The position numbers and the translations under genes were made by a program. A stretch of 64,000 nt of DNA from Microvirga sp. GTDB lineage: Bacteria > Pseudomonadota > Alphaproteobacteria > Rhizobiales > Beijerinckiaceae. Positions 32,836 to 41,470 of this stretch are shown here, piece by piece. The notes under the pieces were generated by a model. That model made no database searches and had not been told where the DNA came from. It was given only the letters and a program-made list of their open reading frames with translations. The stretch spans positions 1 through 64,000 of the forward strand of contig NZ_JACXAB010000002.1 of NCBI RefSeq assembly GCF_014699075.1, in the 5' to 3' direction. Each line of letters begins with the position of its first letter. Position 1 is the first letter of the stretch.

Positions 32836-34089
32836 CTACGAGGCCGTGACGGCGAACCGAAGCGGACCGTCAGGAATGACTCGGCCTCCCGGGTGCTGAG
32901 AGGCAACGTCGGTCGCCTGAAGGCTGCATTTGAGCCCTTTGAGAACGAGGTGCGTCCCGTCGGGAAGCCGGTCGCCCGGTTTGATCTTGCGCCAGCCGGG
33001 AATCTCTCCAGTTGCCTGCTGTGCCTCGGCCGAGCGGCGGTAAAGCGTTTCGACAATGGCACGGAAGCGGCTCTTATCGATGCCTTTCCCGTATACCTGC
33101 GAACGGCAGATGTTGGCATCGGCGCTCAGGTGTTCTGGCTCATGGCCGACGCTGGCGATGATCTCGAGCTTCGGGTCCAGCGTCTTCGAGGAGGCTGCAC
33201 CAAGAAAGTGGAGGCGGCTGGGACGGGTTTCGCGAATGAATTCCCGGAGTTCGTCAGGGGTCACCGATTTCTCGTTGGAGGGAATCCCCGCTATGAAGCT
33301 TCTACCATCGAGAACTTCGATGATACGATCGAAGGCCTGCGTCAGCGTCAGCGCTCCAACCTGAATCGGGATGATCGGCCTGGATTGGTTCTGCTCAATC
33401 TCTTCGAGGATCCAAGCCCGATAGCGCTCCACAAGGGCGAGGCTTGCAGCCTGGTCGCCGACGACATCCGGCATCACAAACAGCGGCCGAGGGTAATCCG
33501 GATCGTCTGGAGTGGCGGATCCTTCGATTCCGCTATCGCCGTTGAGGTAGTAGGCAATGGTTGCCTTGATGGCCTCATAGCGCAGCCACACGCGTTGAAA
33601 ATCAATTGTCTGGCAGGACGCAAGCAGCTTTTCTGTCTCGTCAGCAAAGAGATCGTGGACGATCCCTTTCAGCTGGGAAGGATTGCGTAGACTGCGTTTG
33701 AACTCGCTGAATGCCCCAGAATCGACGAAGATCTGGGTTTTGCCGATGACCACGGCCTCGGCAATTGCCTCGACGGCGGTGCTCGACAATTCTCCAGCCT
33801 CGACCCCGATCCCGCGGGATCTGAGGTTGTTCCAGGCGAAGGTCCCGGCATCAAGGTCGCCAATGCGGCTCATGCCAGACGCGAAGATTACGAGTTTCTG
33901 CTTGAGAACCTGCAGCAGGGCCTCAGCCCCGAGAGGAGCCTCGTTGTCGTTGCCGGGCGGAAGAGCCGGCGCCGGGCAATCGCCAATCACCGGAGGCAGG
34001 ATCGTGGGTGGGGTAGCCACGACAGGGGCAGCAATGAAGACGTCGAAGTCGAACGCCGTCTGCAGGAGGGTTGCGAGATTCCGTGACAT
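32836..34089 (-). CDS. TGT/DpdA-superfamily-like protein (guanine transglycosylase fold)
   Basis: 417 residues. From residue 60 the order of motifs parallels tRNA-guanine transglycosylase: FVDSGAFSEF (Asp123, cf. TDSGG), FVMPDVVGD (Asp208), PIIPIQVGA (cf. VQGG), FIAGIPSNEK (cf. GGLAVGE), LHFLGAAS (cf. YLMGVG), and SADANICRS with Asp325 as candidate nucleophile. The CxCxxC zinc site of tRNA-acting enzymes is absent, as in DpdA-type proteins that insert 7-deazaguanines into DNA. No preQ0 pathway or dpdB/dpdC partner is in view. The extra N-terminal 60 residues carry the AFDFD leader. Superfamily placement is from motifs alone, and the substrate is inferred. Confidence 0.6.
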   Translation of the reverse strand: MSRNLATLLQTAFDFDVFIAAPVVATPPTILPPVIGDCPAPALPPGNDNEAPLGAEALLQVLKQKLVIFASGMSRIGDLDAGTFAWNNLRSRGIGVEAGELSSTAVEAIAEAVVIGKTQIFVDSGAFSEFKRSLRNPSQLKGIVHDLFADETEKLLASCQTIDFQRVWLRYEAIKATIAYYLNGDSGIEGSATPDDPDYPRPLFVMPDVVGDQAASLALVERYRAWILEEIEQNQSRPIIPIQVGALTLTQAFDRIIEVLDGRSFIAGIPSNEKSVTPDELREFIRETRPSRLHFLGAASSKTLDPKLEIIASVGHEPEHLSADANICRSQVYGKGIDKSRFRAIVETLYRRSAEAQQATGEIPGWRKIKPGDRLPDGTHLVLKGLKCSLQATDVASQHPGGRVIPDGPLRFAVTAS

Positions 34090-34126
34090 CGGGAGCCTGG
34101 TGAGGGGGAGGGAAGGGGCTGGGCCC

Positions 34127-34768
34127 CTACCAGGAGCCTCGCGTGATCACGCGGCGAGCCGTATCGATCCAGTCCTGGTCGCCATAGCCGCAGTAGCCTG
34201 CGATGACGGTGGCTCCAGCCGGCGGGGTGGCATCCTTGTCGAGCAGCCTGATCTCGTCGCCGTAGCGATTGAGGAGCCGCTCATCGTAGAACACCGAGGT
34301 CTCGCCCTGAGTGACGCTCATCCGGTGTCGCTCGATCCGGACCTTGGAAGGGTCGAAATCGGGCAGGGGGCGTTTGGCATCGTTGATCACCTCGGCCCAT
34401 GCTTCGGTAGCGGTGTAGCGACCGATGATGCTCCCTGCAGCGTCCTTGATCGTATGCCGCCCATCGGCGCTGGTCAGGCCATCGCGCTTGTGGGAGAGCC
34501 CCCGAGTTGCAAGAGCCTCATTGAGGGTTGGTTCACCGATCAGCTCGACTTCCAAGTCGTCCCCAAGATGCCTGACACGGAACCTGTATCCCTCATGATG
34601 GAACTCCACCCAGGGGTCGTCCCCACTCAGGGTCGCTGCATCGAATACGGCCTGGGTAGCCTTGGCTCGGACGGTTTCGCGGCCTTGGGGCCCGAGGCGG
34701 TCATGGAGCTTTGCCCGCATCGTCAGGAAAGGGTTGTCCGCCCGTCCAGTGATCTGTTCTTGAAACAT
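34127..34768 (-). CDS. Hypothetical protein, 213 residues
   Basis: The product starts MFQEQITGRADNPFLTMRAKL. A middle region (WVEFHHEGYRFRVRHLGDDLEVEL) looks beta-rich, and the C-terminus has VIAGYCGYGDQDWIDTARRVI. AGAAGGCG lies upstream of the ATG. No family recognised and no signal or membrane segment. It is 37 bases ahead of the TGT-like gene on the same strand. Confidence 0.62.
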   Translation of the reverse strand: MFQEQITGRADNPFLTMRAKLHDRLGPQGRETVRAKATQAVFDAATLSGDDPWVEFHHEGYRFRVRHLGDDLEVELIGEPTLNEALATRGLSHKRDGLTSADGRHTIKDAAGSIIGRYTATEAWAEVINDAKRPLPDFDPSKVRIERHRMSVTQGETSVFYDERLLNRYGDEIRLLDKDATPPAGATVIAGYCGYGDQDWIDTARRVITRGSW

Positions 34769-34797
34769 GCTGTACGCCTTCTGGGAATGCCACCGGG

Positions 34798-35082
34798 TCA
34801 GTCGAGGGAGGAAAGCTGGGAGGTATCGATGCCGAGGGCGTGGAGGCGTGCATCCAGGTCCTGGACCCGGGTTTGAAACCTCCCCCGCAGGGCAGAGAAA
34901 ACGGCATGGAGATCATCGCCGGTCTCAATCACAAGCTCACAGGTTTGGTCTTCCGCATCCGGCGTGAAGATCTGAACCCGTGAGCCGATGGTGAGCGATC
35001 CCGCGATCTCATCGTGGTGAGCGATGATGGCGCCACGCTGGGCGAGTGCCTCTGCGGCGGTTTGGACAGATTGGGGCGTCAT
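34798..35082 (-). CDS. Small acidic hypothetical protein, 94 residues
   Basis: GAGGT precedes the ATG. The first half reads as a helix plus beta strands (SVQTAAEALAQRGAIIAHHDEIAG, RVQIFTP), the second half as a long helix (FQTRVQDLDARLHALGI). No family recognised. Its position 29 bases from the next gene fits the same transcript. Confidence 0.6.
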   Translation of the reverse strand: MTPQSVQTAAEALAQRGAIIAHHDEIAGSLTIGSRVQIFTPDAEDQTCELVIETGDDLHAVFSALRGRFQTRVQDLDARLHALGIDTSQLSSLD

Positions 35083-35115
35083 GAAAACACCTCGTTGGCG
35101 AGAGGGTGGGATGGA

Positions 35116-35433
35116 TCAGTGCTCGTAAACCGGGAGCACGTTTGGGTCCGGATCGGCCTCGTTGTCGTAGAGGACGTAATCGGCACCGAGCTCGCGGGCC
35201 TTCTTCATGGCCTCGACGATTTCCGGCGGGCACTTGGGGTAGGCCTTCAGGTCAGCCTCATGGGGGGCATAGACCAGCCAGCCGTGCTGGGTGACTCCGC
35301 CGGAAAACGGCAGTTCCTCGTTCTCGAGCGTATTTAGATGCGCAAGCGTTTCTGGCCGCAGGTGCGCGGTGGACAGATCCAAGAAGGCGCGCAGCGGGTA
35401 TTCCACCGCCGGTTTGAACACAGGGTCGGTCAT
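35116..35433 (-). CDS. DUF5983-like protein
   Basis: 105 residues from ATG 35433, preceded by AGGA. LDLSTAHLRPETLAHL, FSGGVTQHGWLVYAP and ARELGADYVLYDNEADPDPNVLPVYE follow the DUF5983 pattern as I remember it (an STAHL start, a GG-x-T-x-x-GW core and a YxLxDxDA end). The family occurs on plasmids and integrative elements and has no known function. This supports a mobile-element origin for the cluster. Confidence 0.62.
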   Translation of the reverse strand: MTDPVFKPAVEYPLRAFLDLSTAHLRPETLAHLNTLENEELPFSGGVTQHGWLVYAPHEADLKAYPKCPPEIVEAMKKARELGADYVLYDNEADPDPNVLPVYEH

Positions 35434-35533
35434 CAAGGTTTCCTGGGGTTTTGAATTGTCGCTCTCAGCCAATCAGGGCTTTGGGAGATGCAGACCTTCG
35501 CTGAGGAACACTCAACTCAGCGGAAAAAGAAAA

Positions 35534-35561
35534 GGCGAGGGGCCTTTGAAGACCCCTCGCC
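35534..35561 (-). terminator. Strong intrinsic terminator of the exported-protein gene
   Basis: On the minus strand GGCGAGGGG and CCCCTCGCC form a perfect 9-bp stem, followed by TTTTCTTTTTCC. It lies 57 bases after the stop of the gene at 35619 and separates it from the DUF5983-like gene. Confidence 0.88.
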
Positions 35562-35618
35562 CAATAGTCAGGTCGGCTCTATGCGAAGCGTAAGCCGAGC
35601 AGGCGATCGTCTCGATGC

Positions 35619-36050
35619 TCAGTAGTCGACAAAGTTCTCGTATCTGCCGCTGATCGAGAACGGCAGGCCGCAGGGAGTGCCTGAGTTCTTGCTCACTGAG
35701 ACAACCCCGCCGCCGGATGGCGCGATCTCAATTGGCTGACCACTCGGGAAAGCGCCCTTGAGCCGCTTACCGTCCCGCGTCAGCTGCGCTGTGACCTTGC
35801 ATAGCGTCTTGCGCGTAATCAGACCATCGGGGCTGCGCCCCTGCTGCTCTGCCTCGAAGACAGCAGTGTAGGACTTGCCGCCGGCGACAGGATCGATTTC
35901 CAGGCTGCAGGATACGTTCTTCGCGCAGACCCCCTCATTTCCCGAGTACCCGCCCGCAAACGGATCTCTCGCGAGAGCAGGTGAGGCGGTGAGCGCGAGG
36001 GTGGTCAATGCCAACGTTGCCAAACCGACGGCGACAAAGGACTTCTTCAT
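35619..36050 (-). CDS. Exported hypothetical protein, 143 residues
   Basis: A clear signal peptide (MKKSFVAVGLATLALTTLAL, cleavage near ALA/RDPFAG) leads to a beta-rich mature domain with four cysteines (NEGVCAKNVSCSLEI, KTLCKV, TPCGLPF), probably two disulfides. It should be periplasmic or secreted. No family recognised. It has its own terminator and lies inside the run of cytoplasmic unknowns, so it probably has a separate promoter. Confidence 0.72.
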   Translation of the reverse strand: MKKSFVAVGLATLALTTLALTASPALARDPFAGGYSGNEGVCAKNVSCSLEIDPVAGGKSYTAVFEAEQQGRSPDGLITRKTLCKVTAQLTRDGKRLKGAFPSGQPIEIAPSGGGVVSVSKNSGTPCGLPFSISGRYENFVDY

Positions 36051-36172
36051 TGAGCGATGCTCCAGGATTCGAATTGAAATGCGGGTTCCGGGACTTATCA
36101 GTACGCTCCGATCGTTTGTCGAGGCAGGCCCCAGTAGGAAGTGGTGGAAAGGTTACCGTCGGGTACTTCGTC

Positions 36173-37024
36173 CTACGCGGCAGCCTCAATAGGGCCGAGC
36201 CATTCGTCCGAAACCGCGAGACCCATAGTGGTCGTGGGCCAAAAGCGCCCGTCCTGACCCAGGTAGGAGAAATGCTGCTCGTAGCCGGGATCGGAGCCTA
36301 GCCCCTCCCGAGACCCCAGGAAGATGACCTCAGCCCCGGCGGGAAGCTCGATCCGGTTATTGGTGATTCCGCCACTGGGCAGGGTCACGTACTGCAGGAG
36401 GCGTGAACCCTCCTTCTTAACCCGGTAGGTGGCCCCTTTGACCAGGGGAAGGCTTACAGGGGGGCTGGGCTGCTCCTGTGGCAGGCTCTGTTCGGGGGCT
36501 GGCCCCAGGAGACGCTTTGCAGCGTTGGCATGCTCGCCATTGAGAGCCACCAGTGCCTTCAGGAAGGTGGGAGCCAGATCCGGCCATTCCTGCTCAACGC
36601 TGTCCCGGACATCGGCGATCGATTGCCCCTGCGTGCCATGCACGGCCATCACATCGAAGACAAACTCCTGCAGGACCGCTTCGGCCGTGATGACCAGTGC
36701 CGCGGATCGAGGGACAGACCTTAAAGCTGGGAAAACCAGTGTTAGGTCGAACCTGCGTACGATGTCCTCGACTGTTGCAGCGGTGAGCGCAGAAAGCGCA
36801 CCCTGCCGCACATGGTTTGCGGACGTCCCAAGATCGCCGTCTGGCTCTTTGCTCGCCCGGTACAGGGCATAGAACGTGCCATCGTCGCCATTGAGCGTAA
36901 TCACAACCGCATGGTCATTGTTGAGCCAGCGGTCGAAATCCTCATAGGGTGGGTAGTTGTGGTAGTTGGCGAAGCCGGCAGCCTCCAGAACGGCCCGGGC
37001 CTTCTTGAGATCGTCTTCATGCAT
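36173..37024 (-). CDS. Hypothetical protein, 283 residues, translationally coupled
   Basis: Start at ATG 37024 with GGAGGAG upstream. It overlaps the end of the preceding gene by 8 bases (ATGCATGA), a coupling arrangement. The N-terminal part (DDLKKARAVLEAAGF, WLNNDHAVVITLNGDDGTFYALYRA) suggests a small alpha/beta domain, the middle is helical, and the C-terminal part (GATYRVKKEGSRLLQYVTLP, GAEVIFLGSREG) looks like a beta barrel, perhaps SH3-like. No family recognised. Confidence 0.65.
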   Translation of the reverse strand: MHEDDLKKARAVLEAAGFANYHNYPPYEDFDRWLNNDHAVVITLNGDDGTFYALYRASKEPDGDLGTSANHVRQGALSALTAATVEDIVRRFDLTLVFPALRSVPRSAALVITAEAVLQEFVFDVMAVHGTQGQSIADVRDSVEQEWPDLAPTFLKALVALNGEHANAAKRLLGPAPEQSLPQEQPSPPVSLPLVKGATYRVKKEGSRLLQYVTLPSGGITNNRIELPAGAEVIFLGSREGLGSDPGYEQHFSYLGQDGRFWPTTTMGLAVSDEWLGPIEAAA

Positions 37025-37322
37025 TGGCGGTCTCCTCCTGCATGGCTTCGCCTTCGGAACCCCAGTCGCCCTCAGGATCGAACTGATCCAGGGCGTCCGG
37101 GCAGGGCTGCCCTTCAAAGGCCGGATTGAACGGAGCGCAGGTGCCTGCGAAGGCTACTCCCTCAGCGGAGGCATCCCCTGCAATGACGCCGAGCTTGTCG
37201 GCGATCGCAGCAGCCATCGTCGAACCGATGGCTTCGAGTTGGCCAGCCCACATATCAGCGTCAGGGAGGCCAATTTCCTTAGCGCAATCGAGCATTTCGT
37301 CGAGGTTCAAGAGCTTGGTCAT
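37017..37322 (-). CDS. Acidic hypothetical protein, 101 residues
   Basis: It starts 4 bases inside the end of the upstream gene (ATGA overlap) and ends 8 bases inside the next. The product is acidic, with a helical N-terminus (LLNLDEMLDCAKEIGLPDADM) and a Gly/Asp/Glu-rich tail. No family recognised. The double overlap marks it as part of a tightly coupled set of four genes. Confidence 0.62.
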   Translation of the reverse strand: MTKLLNLDEMLDCAKEIGLPDADMWAGQLEAIGSTMAAAIADKLGVIAGDASAEGVAFAGTCAPFNPAFEGQPCPDALDQFDPEGDWGSEGEAMQEETANA

Positions 37323-37597
37323 TGGCTGGACTCCGTCCCGGTGGGACCGATGAGGTGGGGTTCTTCGACGTCGCCCTCGAAGATCGGCATCAGGAGATAC
37401 CGGGCGGCATCCCCGAGCTTCTCCAAGGCGCCAATCGCATAGGCGGGCGTCATGATCTGGAAGGATGTGAGATTGAGTGGGTCGTCCTCGTCACCCTGGA
37501 TGTTGACGCCGGAACGATCGGCGAGCTGGAAGCCAAGGAGCTTCGGGCCCTCACTGGACGCGCTGCCACGGGCAGGGTGCTGGGCTGGCGTGTTCAC
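37319..37597 (-). CDS. Hypothetical protein, 92 residues
   Basis: It overlaps both neighbours by 4 bases (ATGA). SFQIMTPAYAIGALEKLGDAARYLLMPIFEGDVEEP may form a small helix bundle; the N-terminus is Ser/Pro-rich. No family recognised. Confidence 0.6.
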   Translation of the reverse strand: MNTPAQHPARGSASSEGPKLLGFQLADRSGVNIQGDEDDPLNLTSFQIMTPAYAIGALEKLGDAARYLLMPIFEGDVEEPHLIGPTGTESSQ

Positions 37598-38046
37598 GGG
37601 GTTAGTCCTTCTTGTTTTGCCGTCTGCAGGGCGCTGGCTGCCCTCTTAATCGGATGGTCCTCGGGCAACCGCCCGCACTTCGAGGCGCTGCCGATTTCGT
37701 CGACTGCCCAGAGACGAAGCATGGTCAAAGCCTCAACGAGCTCTTGTGCGGTTACGCGGGAGCACGGGCTTCCCGCGATGAACTCCTCGGACAGTCGATA
37801 GGGGACGGGCCCCTGGAGAACCGGATCGAGGTTGAACTTGTTGTCCGACAGCTTGCCGCCCGGGCGGATGCCCGCAACGAAGGTGGCGCTTGGATCCCAC
37901 GATTCGAGTTTGTAGTGATCGACCCGTTTGCCGTCGGCCAGACGGATGGCGGCCTCTCCCGCCTTCAAAGGGCTTGCGCCTTTGGTCACGAGGGTTTGCA
38001 CGTTCCACGCGTCGTAGAACGCCACCGAGACTGTGTAGGTGTCCAT
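37594..38046 (-). CDS. Hypothetical protein, 150 residues; first gene of the coupled set
   Basis: GGAGG stands at good distance from ATG 38046. The N-terminus (TYTVSVAFYDAWNVQTLVTKG, SPLKAGEAAIRLA) looks like a small beta-alpha domain, and the C-terminus contains TAQELVEALTMLRLWAVDEIG. No family recognised. The 255 bases upstream, shared with the divergent barrel gene, should hold the promoter for this set. Confidence 0.62.
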   Translation of the reverse strand: MDTYTVSVAFYDAWNVQTLVTKGASPLKAGEAAIRLADGKRVDHYKLESWDPSATFVAGIRPGGKLSDNKFNLDPVLQGPVPYRLSEEFIAGSPCSRVTAQELVEALTMLRLWAVDEIGSASKCGRLPEDHPIKRAASALQTAKQEGLTP

Positions 38047-38301
38047 AGGTGCGCCTCCTGGCGCTCTGCTGCCTTGGAAATTCAGGGGTTTTTGAGGGGA
38101 TACATCCGACTTCTCACCTGGCTCCCGGATAGGATTCCAGCTCTTTCCTGCAAGTAAGGGCCAATAGGTGGCCGCCCTGGGCGGCGGTAACCATGCCGCT
38201 GGCTGCTCCCGCGTTTTATTTCGGATAATGCCTATTTATTGCCGACAGAAGAATCCGGATTGGGTAACAGCGTGGTCTCAGAACCAGGAGTTTCTCAAAT
38301 C

Positions 38302-39114
38302 ATGAACATTCATCTGAAGAGCTTCGTTGCCGCCGCCGCTCTGGCCCTCGTGAGCTCGTCCAGCTTTGCCGCGGACCTCGGGCTGCCTTCCTTCGGGACG
38401 ATCTTCCAGGCTCCCGTGCAGTCCGCAAAGTCCGGGTTCGTCTGGAAGGGCGTTTACATCGGTGGCAATGCCGGTCTTGCCTACGGCGAGGCTCAGGGTC
38501 ACTTCGGAAGTGACACCCAGGTATCGTCTCTTGGCGACTGGGTGCGTCCCAAGGACGATTATCAGACCTTCACGGGCGGTGGTCAGGTCGGCTTCAACTG
38601 GCAATCCGGCCTTTTCGTCTTCGGTCTCGAGGGCGACTTGAGCTCCCTTGCTGATACCGAAACGATGGTCGTGCCGCGCACGGTGGACCTAGGAAATGGC
38701 GCAGTGGCCACCGGAACCGTTTCGATCGAGAACCGCGTTGAGTGGCTGGGCACCGTCCGGGGACGTCTTGGTGTGGCAGCGGACCGCTTCTTTGTCTATG
38801 GCACCGGTGGCCTTGCCATTGGCGAAGTGCAAAACAGCGCAGCGGTCGATTCCGTGACAACCGCCAATGGTGTCTTTGTCGATTCCGGCTCGCTGGCCGG
38901 CAGTGAGACCGAAACGCGCACGGGCTGGACTGTCGGTGCAGGTGCCGAATATGCCATCACCAACAACCTGACGGGCAAACTCGAATATCTTTATTACGAT
39001 CTGGGCACATCCAAGTACGATACCCCCGATCTGGAGACCGGTGTTGCTGATTTCTATGTGCGCAGCAAGACGGAAGGCAACGTCGTCCGCGCGGGCTTGA
39101 ACTTCAAGTGGTGA
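38302..39114 (+). CDS. Omp25/31-type outer-membrane beta-barrel protein
   Basis: 270 residues with signal peptide (MNIHLKSFVAAAALALVSSS, cleavage near SFA/ADLGL). The mature part has the alphaproteobacterial barrel pattern: WKGVYIGGNAGLAYG, GGGQVGFNWQSGLFVFGLEGD, WLGTVRGRLGVAADRFFVYGTGGLA, LTGKLEYLYYDLG, and a C-terminal VVRAGLNFKW ending in an aromatic residue for BAM recognition. An earlier in-frame start at 38239 would bury the signal peptide. Likely an 8-strand porin-like protein, monocistronic with its own terminator. Confidence 0.88.
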   Translation: MNIHLKSFVAAAALALVSSSSFAADLGLPSFGTIFQAPVQSAKSGFVWKGVYIGGNAGLAYGEAQGHFGSDTQVSSLGDWVRPKDDYQTFTGGGQVGFNWQSGLFVFGLEGDLSSLADTETMVVPRTVDLGNGAVATGTVSIENRVEWLGTVRGRLGVAADRFFVYGTGGLAIGEVQNSAAVDSVTTANGVFVDSGSLAGSETETRTGWTVGAGAEYAITNNLTGKLEYLYYDLGTSKYDTPDLETGVADFYVRSKTEGNVVRAGLNFKW

Positions 39115-39143
39115 CCTGCCGGCATGGCGTGACGTCGATCGAA

Positions 39144-39167
39144 GGCCGGACTGTGTCCGGCCTTTTT
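39144..39167 (+). terminator. Intrinsic terminator of the outer-membrane protein gene
   Basis: GGCCGGA CTGTG TCCGGCC followed by TTTTT, 30 bases after the stop. The next gene's annotated ATG starts only six bases later, so that gene's promoter must lie in or before this hairpin, or its start lies further in. Confidence 0.85.
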
Positions 39168-39172
39168 GCTGA

Positions 39173-41440
39173 ATGACCCGTAAGCTCTTGCGCGGACCTG
39201 CTCAAATGCTTCCTCTGTTTGCAGCGACAATCTTTCTCTCCGCTTTCCTTCTGTTTGGCGTGCAGCCGATGTTCACAAAGATGGTGCTGCCGATCCTTGG
39301 CGGTTCGCCATCGGTCTGGAGCATCGCCATGGTGTTCTTCCAAGCGCTCCTGTTGGCGGGTTACGCCTATGCGAACCTGCTCGCCTCGCGGCTGCGGTCG
39401 GGTGTAGCCATTGCCGTCCATGTGAGCGTGATGCTGGCTGCCATGACCAGTCTCCCGATCTCCGTTGTTGCTTTTGGCGATACTGACCCTTCTGGAGCAG
39501 AGGCTTTCTGGCTGTTGGGTGTCTTCACGGCCTCGGTCGGGCTTCCATTCTTTGCCCTCTCGGCCAACGGCCCGCTTCTACAGGTATGGTTCAGCCGCTT
39601 AGGCGGCAAGCGTGCATCCGACCCCTATTTTCTGTATGCGGCGTCTAATGCCGGATCGTTCCTGGCGCTGCTGGCCTATCCGCTCCTGATCGAGCCGTGG
39701 CTCCGGCTGGGAGCGCAAAGCCTCTTGTGGGCCTCGCTTTACGGTGTCCTGGGTATGGCGATCGCCATCTGCGGCTTTTTCCTGATCCGCCGGAGCCGGA
39801 ACGTCCCTGCTGCACATCCCATTGCAGGGGAGGGCTCCAACCGGCGGGTGACGTGGCAGGACCGGGCGTCCTGGGCGGCGTTTGCCTTCGTGCCGTCGGG
39901 CCTTCTGGTTGCGGTGACGGCCCACATCGCGACAGATGTCGCGTCAGCGCCGTTCCTGTGGGTTGCACCGCTTGCCCTATTCCTGCTCACCTTCATCGTT
40001 GTTTTCCGGGAAAATTCGTTCGCATCATCCAACTGGTTCAAGGCAACTCAGGTAATCGCTACGGCTTTCGTATTCCTGGTGCTGCTGAAGGGCGCGGAGA
40101 CGTTGGCCCTGGTGACTGTCCATCTGTCCCTGTTTTTCATCAACGCTCTGGTTTGCCATCGAGCTCTCTATGAGCGCCGGCCGGATGCCCGCAACCTGAC
40201 CTCGTTTTATCTCTGGATGTCGGCGGGTGGCGTCATGGGTGGGATCTTCAGCGGCCTCATGGCTCCTGTCCTGTTCTCCGGCATCCTCGAGTATCCGATC
40301 CTCCTGGTCGCGGCTCTGGCAGCCGGTCGCGGGATCACATGGGAGAGGGTCGTGTCCAAGGAAGCCCTCCCTGGACTTGCTGCGGGCGGCCTCTTGGTCC
40401 TCTGCGGCGTGCTGATGCTCGCGACAGATCTAGCTCGCCCGGGTATCCTGTTCCTGACCGGGGTGCTGTTGATCATTCTTATGATCGTGAGCTGGCGTCG
40501 GGCGATTGGAACTGTGATGATCGCAACCGCTTGCGCTCTGACGGTAACTGTGTTTGCCGATCTGGTGGTGGGTTCAACGTCCTACCGGTCGTTCTTTGGG
40601 GTGAATAAGGTCTATGAATCCCCTGACGGCCAGTTCCGCTACATCCGGCATGGCAGCACGATCCATGGAGCCATGAGGATCCGGACGGCCGACGGACAGC
40701 CGGTAACAGGCAGGCCGGAGCCGCTGACCTATTACACGCCGTTCGGATCGAATGCGTTGGGCATTGATGGAGTGCGGCAGGCTCGTGGCGGTCGTCTGGA
40801 CCGGGTCGCAGCAGTTGGCTTAGGAAGCGGGAGCATCGCTTGTTCTATCCGGGATGGGGAGGACTGGACCTTCTTTGAGATCGATCCCGTGGTAACCCGG
40901 ATCGCCACCAATCCCGCCCTATTTTCATTCATGTCGTCGTGCGCTCCCAAGGCTCCTGTTGTCCACGGCGATGCACGGCTGACGCTTCAGAAAGCCGAGA
41001 AGCCGTTCGACGTGATTTTCCTCGACGCCTTCTCGTCTGACTCAGTCCCTGCCCACCTGCTGACGGTTGAGGCGTTGCAGTCCTACAGCGATCGGCTTTG
41101 GCCGGACGGTGCCATCGTGATGCATATCTCAAACCGGCATCTTGATCTGCGCGCGATTGTGGCACGAGCTGCGGCGGAGGTGGGGATGGTAACGTACGCT
41201 GGAGCAACGGAAAGCTCCGGTGAGGGAGGAGCGGCCAGTGTGACACTGGTGATTGCGCGCCAGGCGGAGGACATCGGCCGGATTGCTGGAACATGGACGT
41301 TGATCCAGCCGGATATGGAGCGTTCCCCTTGGACCGACGATTATTCCAACATTCTTGAGGGCATCCGGGATGCGTGGCTTGGTCCGAAGGTCGATGGAGT
41401 TCTCATCAAGCCGGTCCAGAGCGTGGACGCCCGCAACTGA
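39173..41440 (+). CDS. Polytopic membrane protein fused to spermidine-synthase-like domain
   Basis: 755 residues. About 12 hydrophobic helices fill residues 10-470, starting with LFAATIFLSAFLLFGVQPMFTKMVLP, a hallmark of the fused MFS/spermidine synthase family. The C-terminal 230 residues are a Rossmann methyltransferase-like domain: AVGLGSGSIAC (SAM or decarboxylated-SAM loop), FFEIDPVV, and FLDAFSSDSVPAHLLT. Whether it makes a polyamine is unknown; many such fusions lack proven activity. No good ribosome-binding site precedes either ATG 39173 or ATG 39206. It ends at a bidirectional terminator. Confidence 0.85.
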   Translation: MTRKLLRGPAQMLPLFAATIFLSAFLLFGVQPMFTKMVLPILGGSPSVWSIAMVFFQALLLAGYAYANLLASRLRSGVAIAVHVSVMLAAMTSLPISVVAFGDTDPSGAEAFWLLGVFTASVGLPFFALSANGPLLQVWFSRLGGKRASDPYFLYAASNAGSFLALLAYPLLIEPWLRLGAQSLLWASLYGVLGMAIAICGFFLIRRSRNVPAAHPIAGEGSNRRVTWQDRASWAAFAFVPSGLLVAVTAHIATDVASAPFLWVAPLALFLLTFIVVFRENSFASSNWFKATQVIATAFVFLVLLKGAETLALVTVHLSLFFINALVCHRALYERRPDARNLTSFYLWMSAGGVMGGIFSGLMAPVLFSGILEYPILLVAALAAGRGITWERVVSKEALPGLAAGGLLVLCGVLMLATDLARPGILFLTGVLLIILMIVSWRRAIGTVMIATACALTVTVFADLVVGSTSYRSFFGVNKVYESPDGQFRYIRHGSTIHGAMRIRTADGQPVTGRPEPLTYYTPFGSNALGIDGVRQARGGRLDRVAAVGLGSGSIACSIRDGEDWTFFEIDPVVTRIATNPALFSFMSSCAPKAPVVHGDARLTLQKAEKPFDVIFLDAFSSDSVPAHLLTVEALQSYSDRLWPDGAIVMHISNRHLDLRAIVARAAAEVGMVTYAGATESSGEGGAASVTLVIARQAEDIGRIAGTWTLIQPDMERSPWTDDYSNILEGIRDAWLGPKVDGVLIKPVQSVDARN

Positions 41441-41470
41441 TCCTGGGACTTGCGCAGCCGGAAAAGAAAA

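Noticed and set aside
33683..34876. Plus-strand frame of 397 codons
   Set aside because: It is antisense to the TGT-like gene and its upstream neighbour, which have coherent motifs and ribosome-binding sites.
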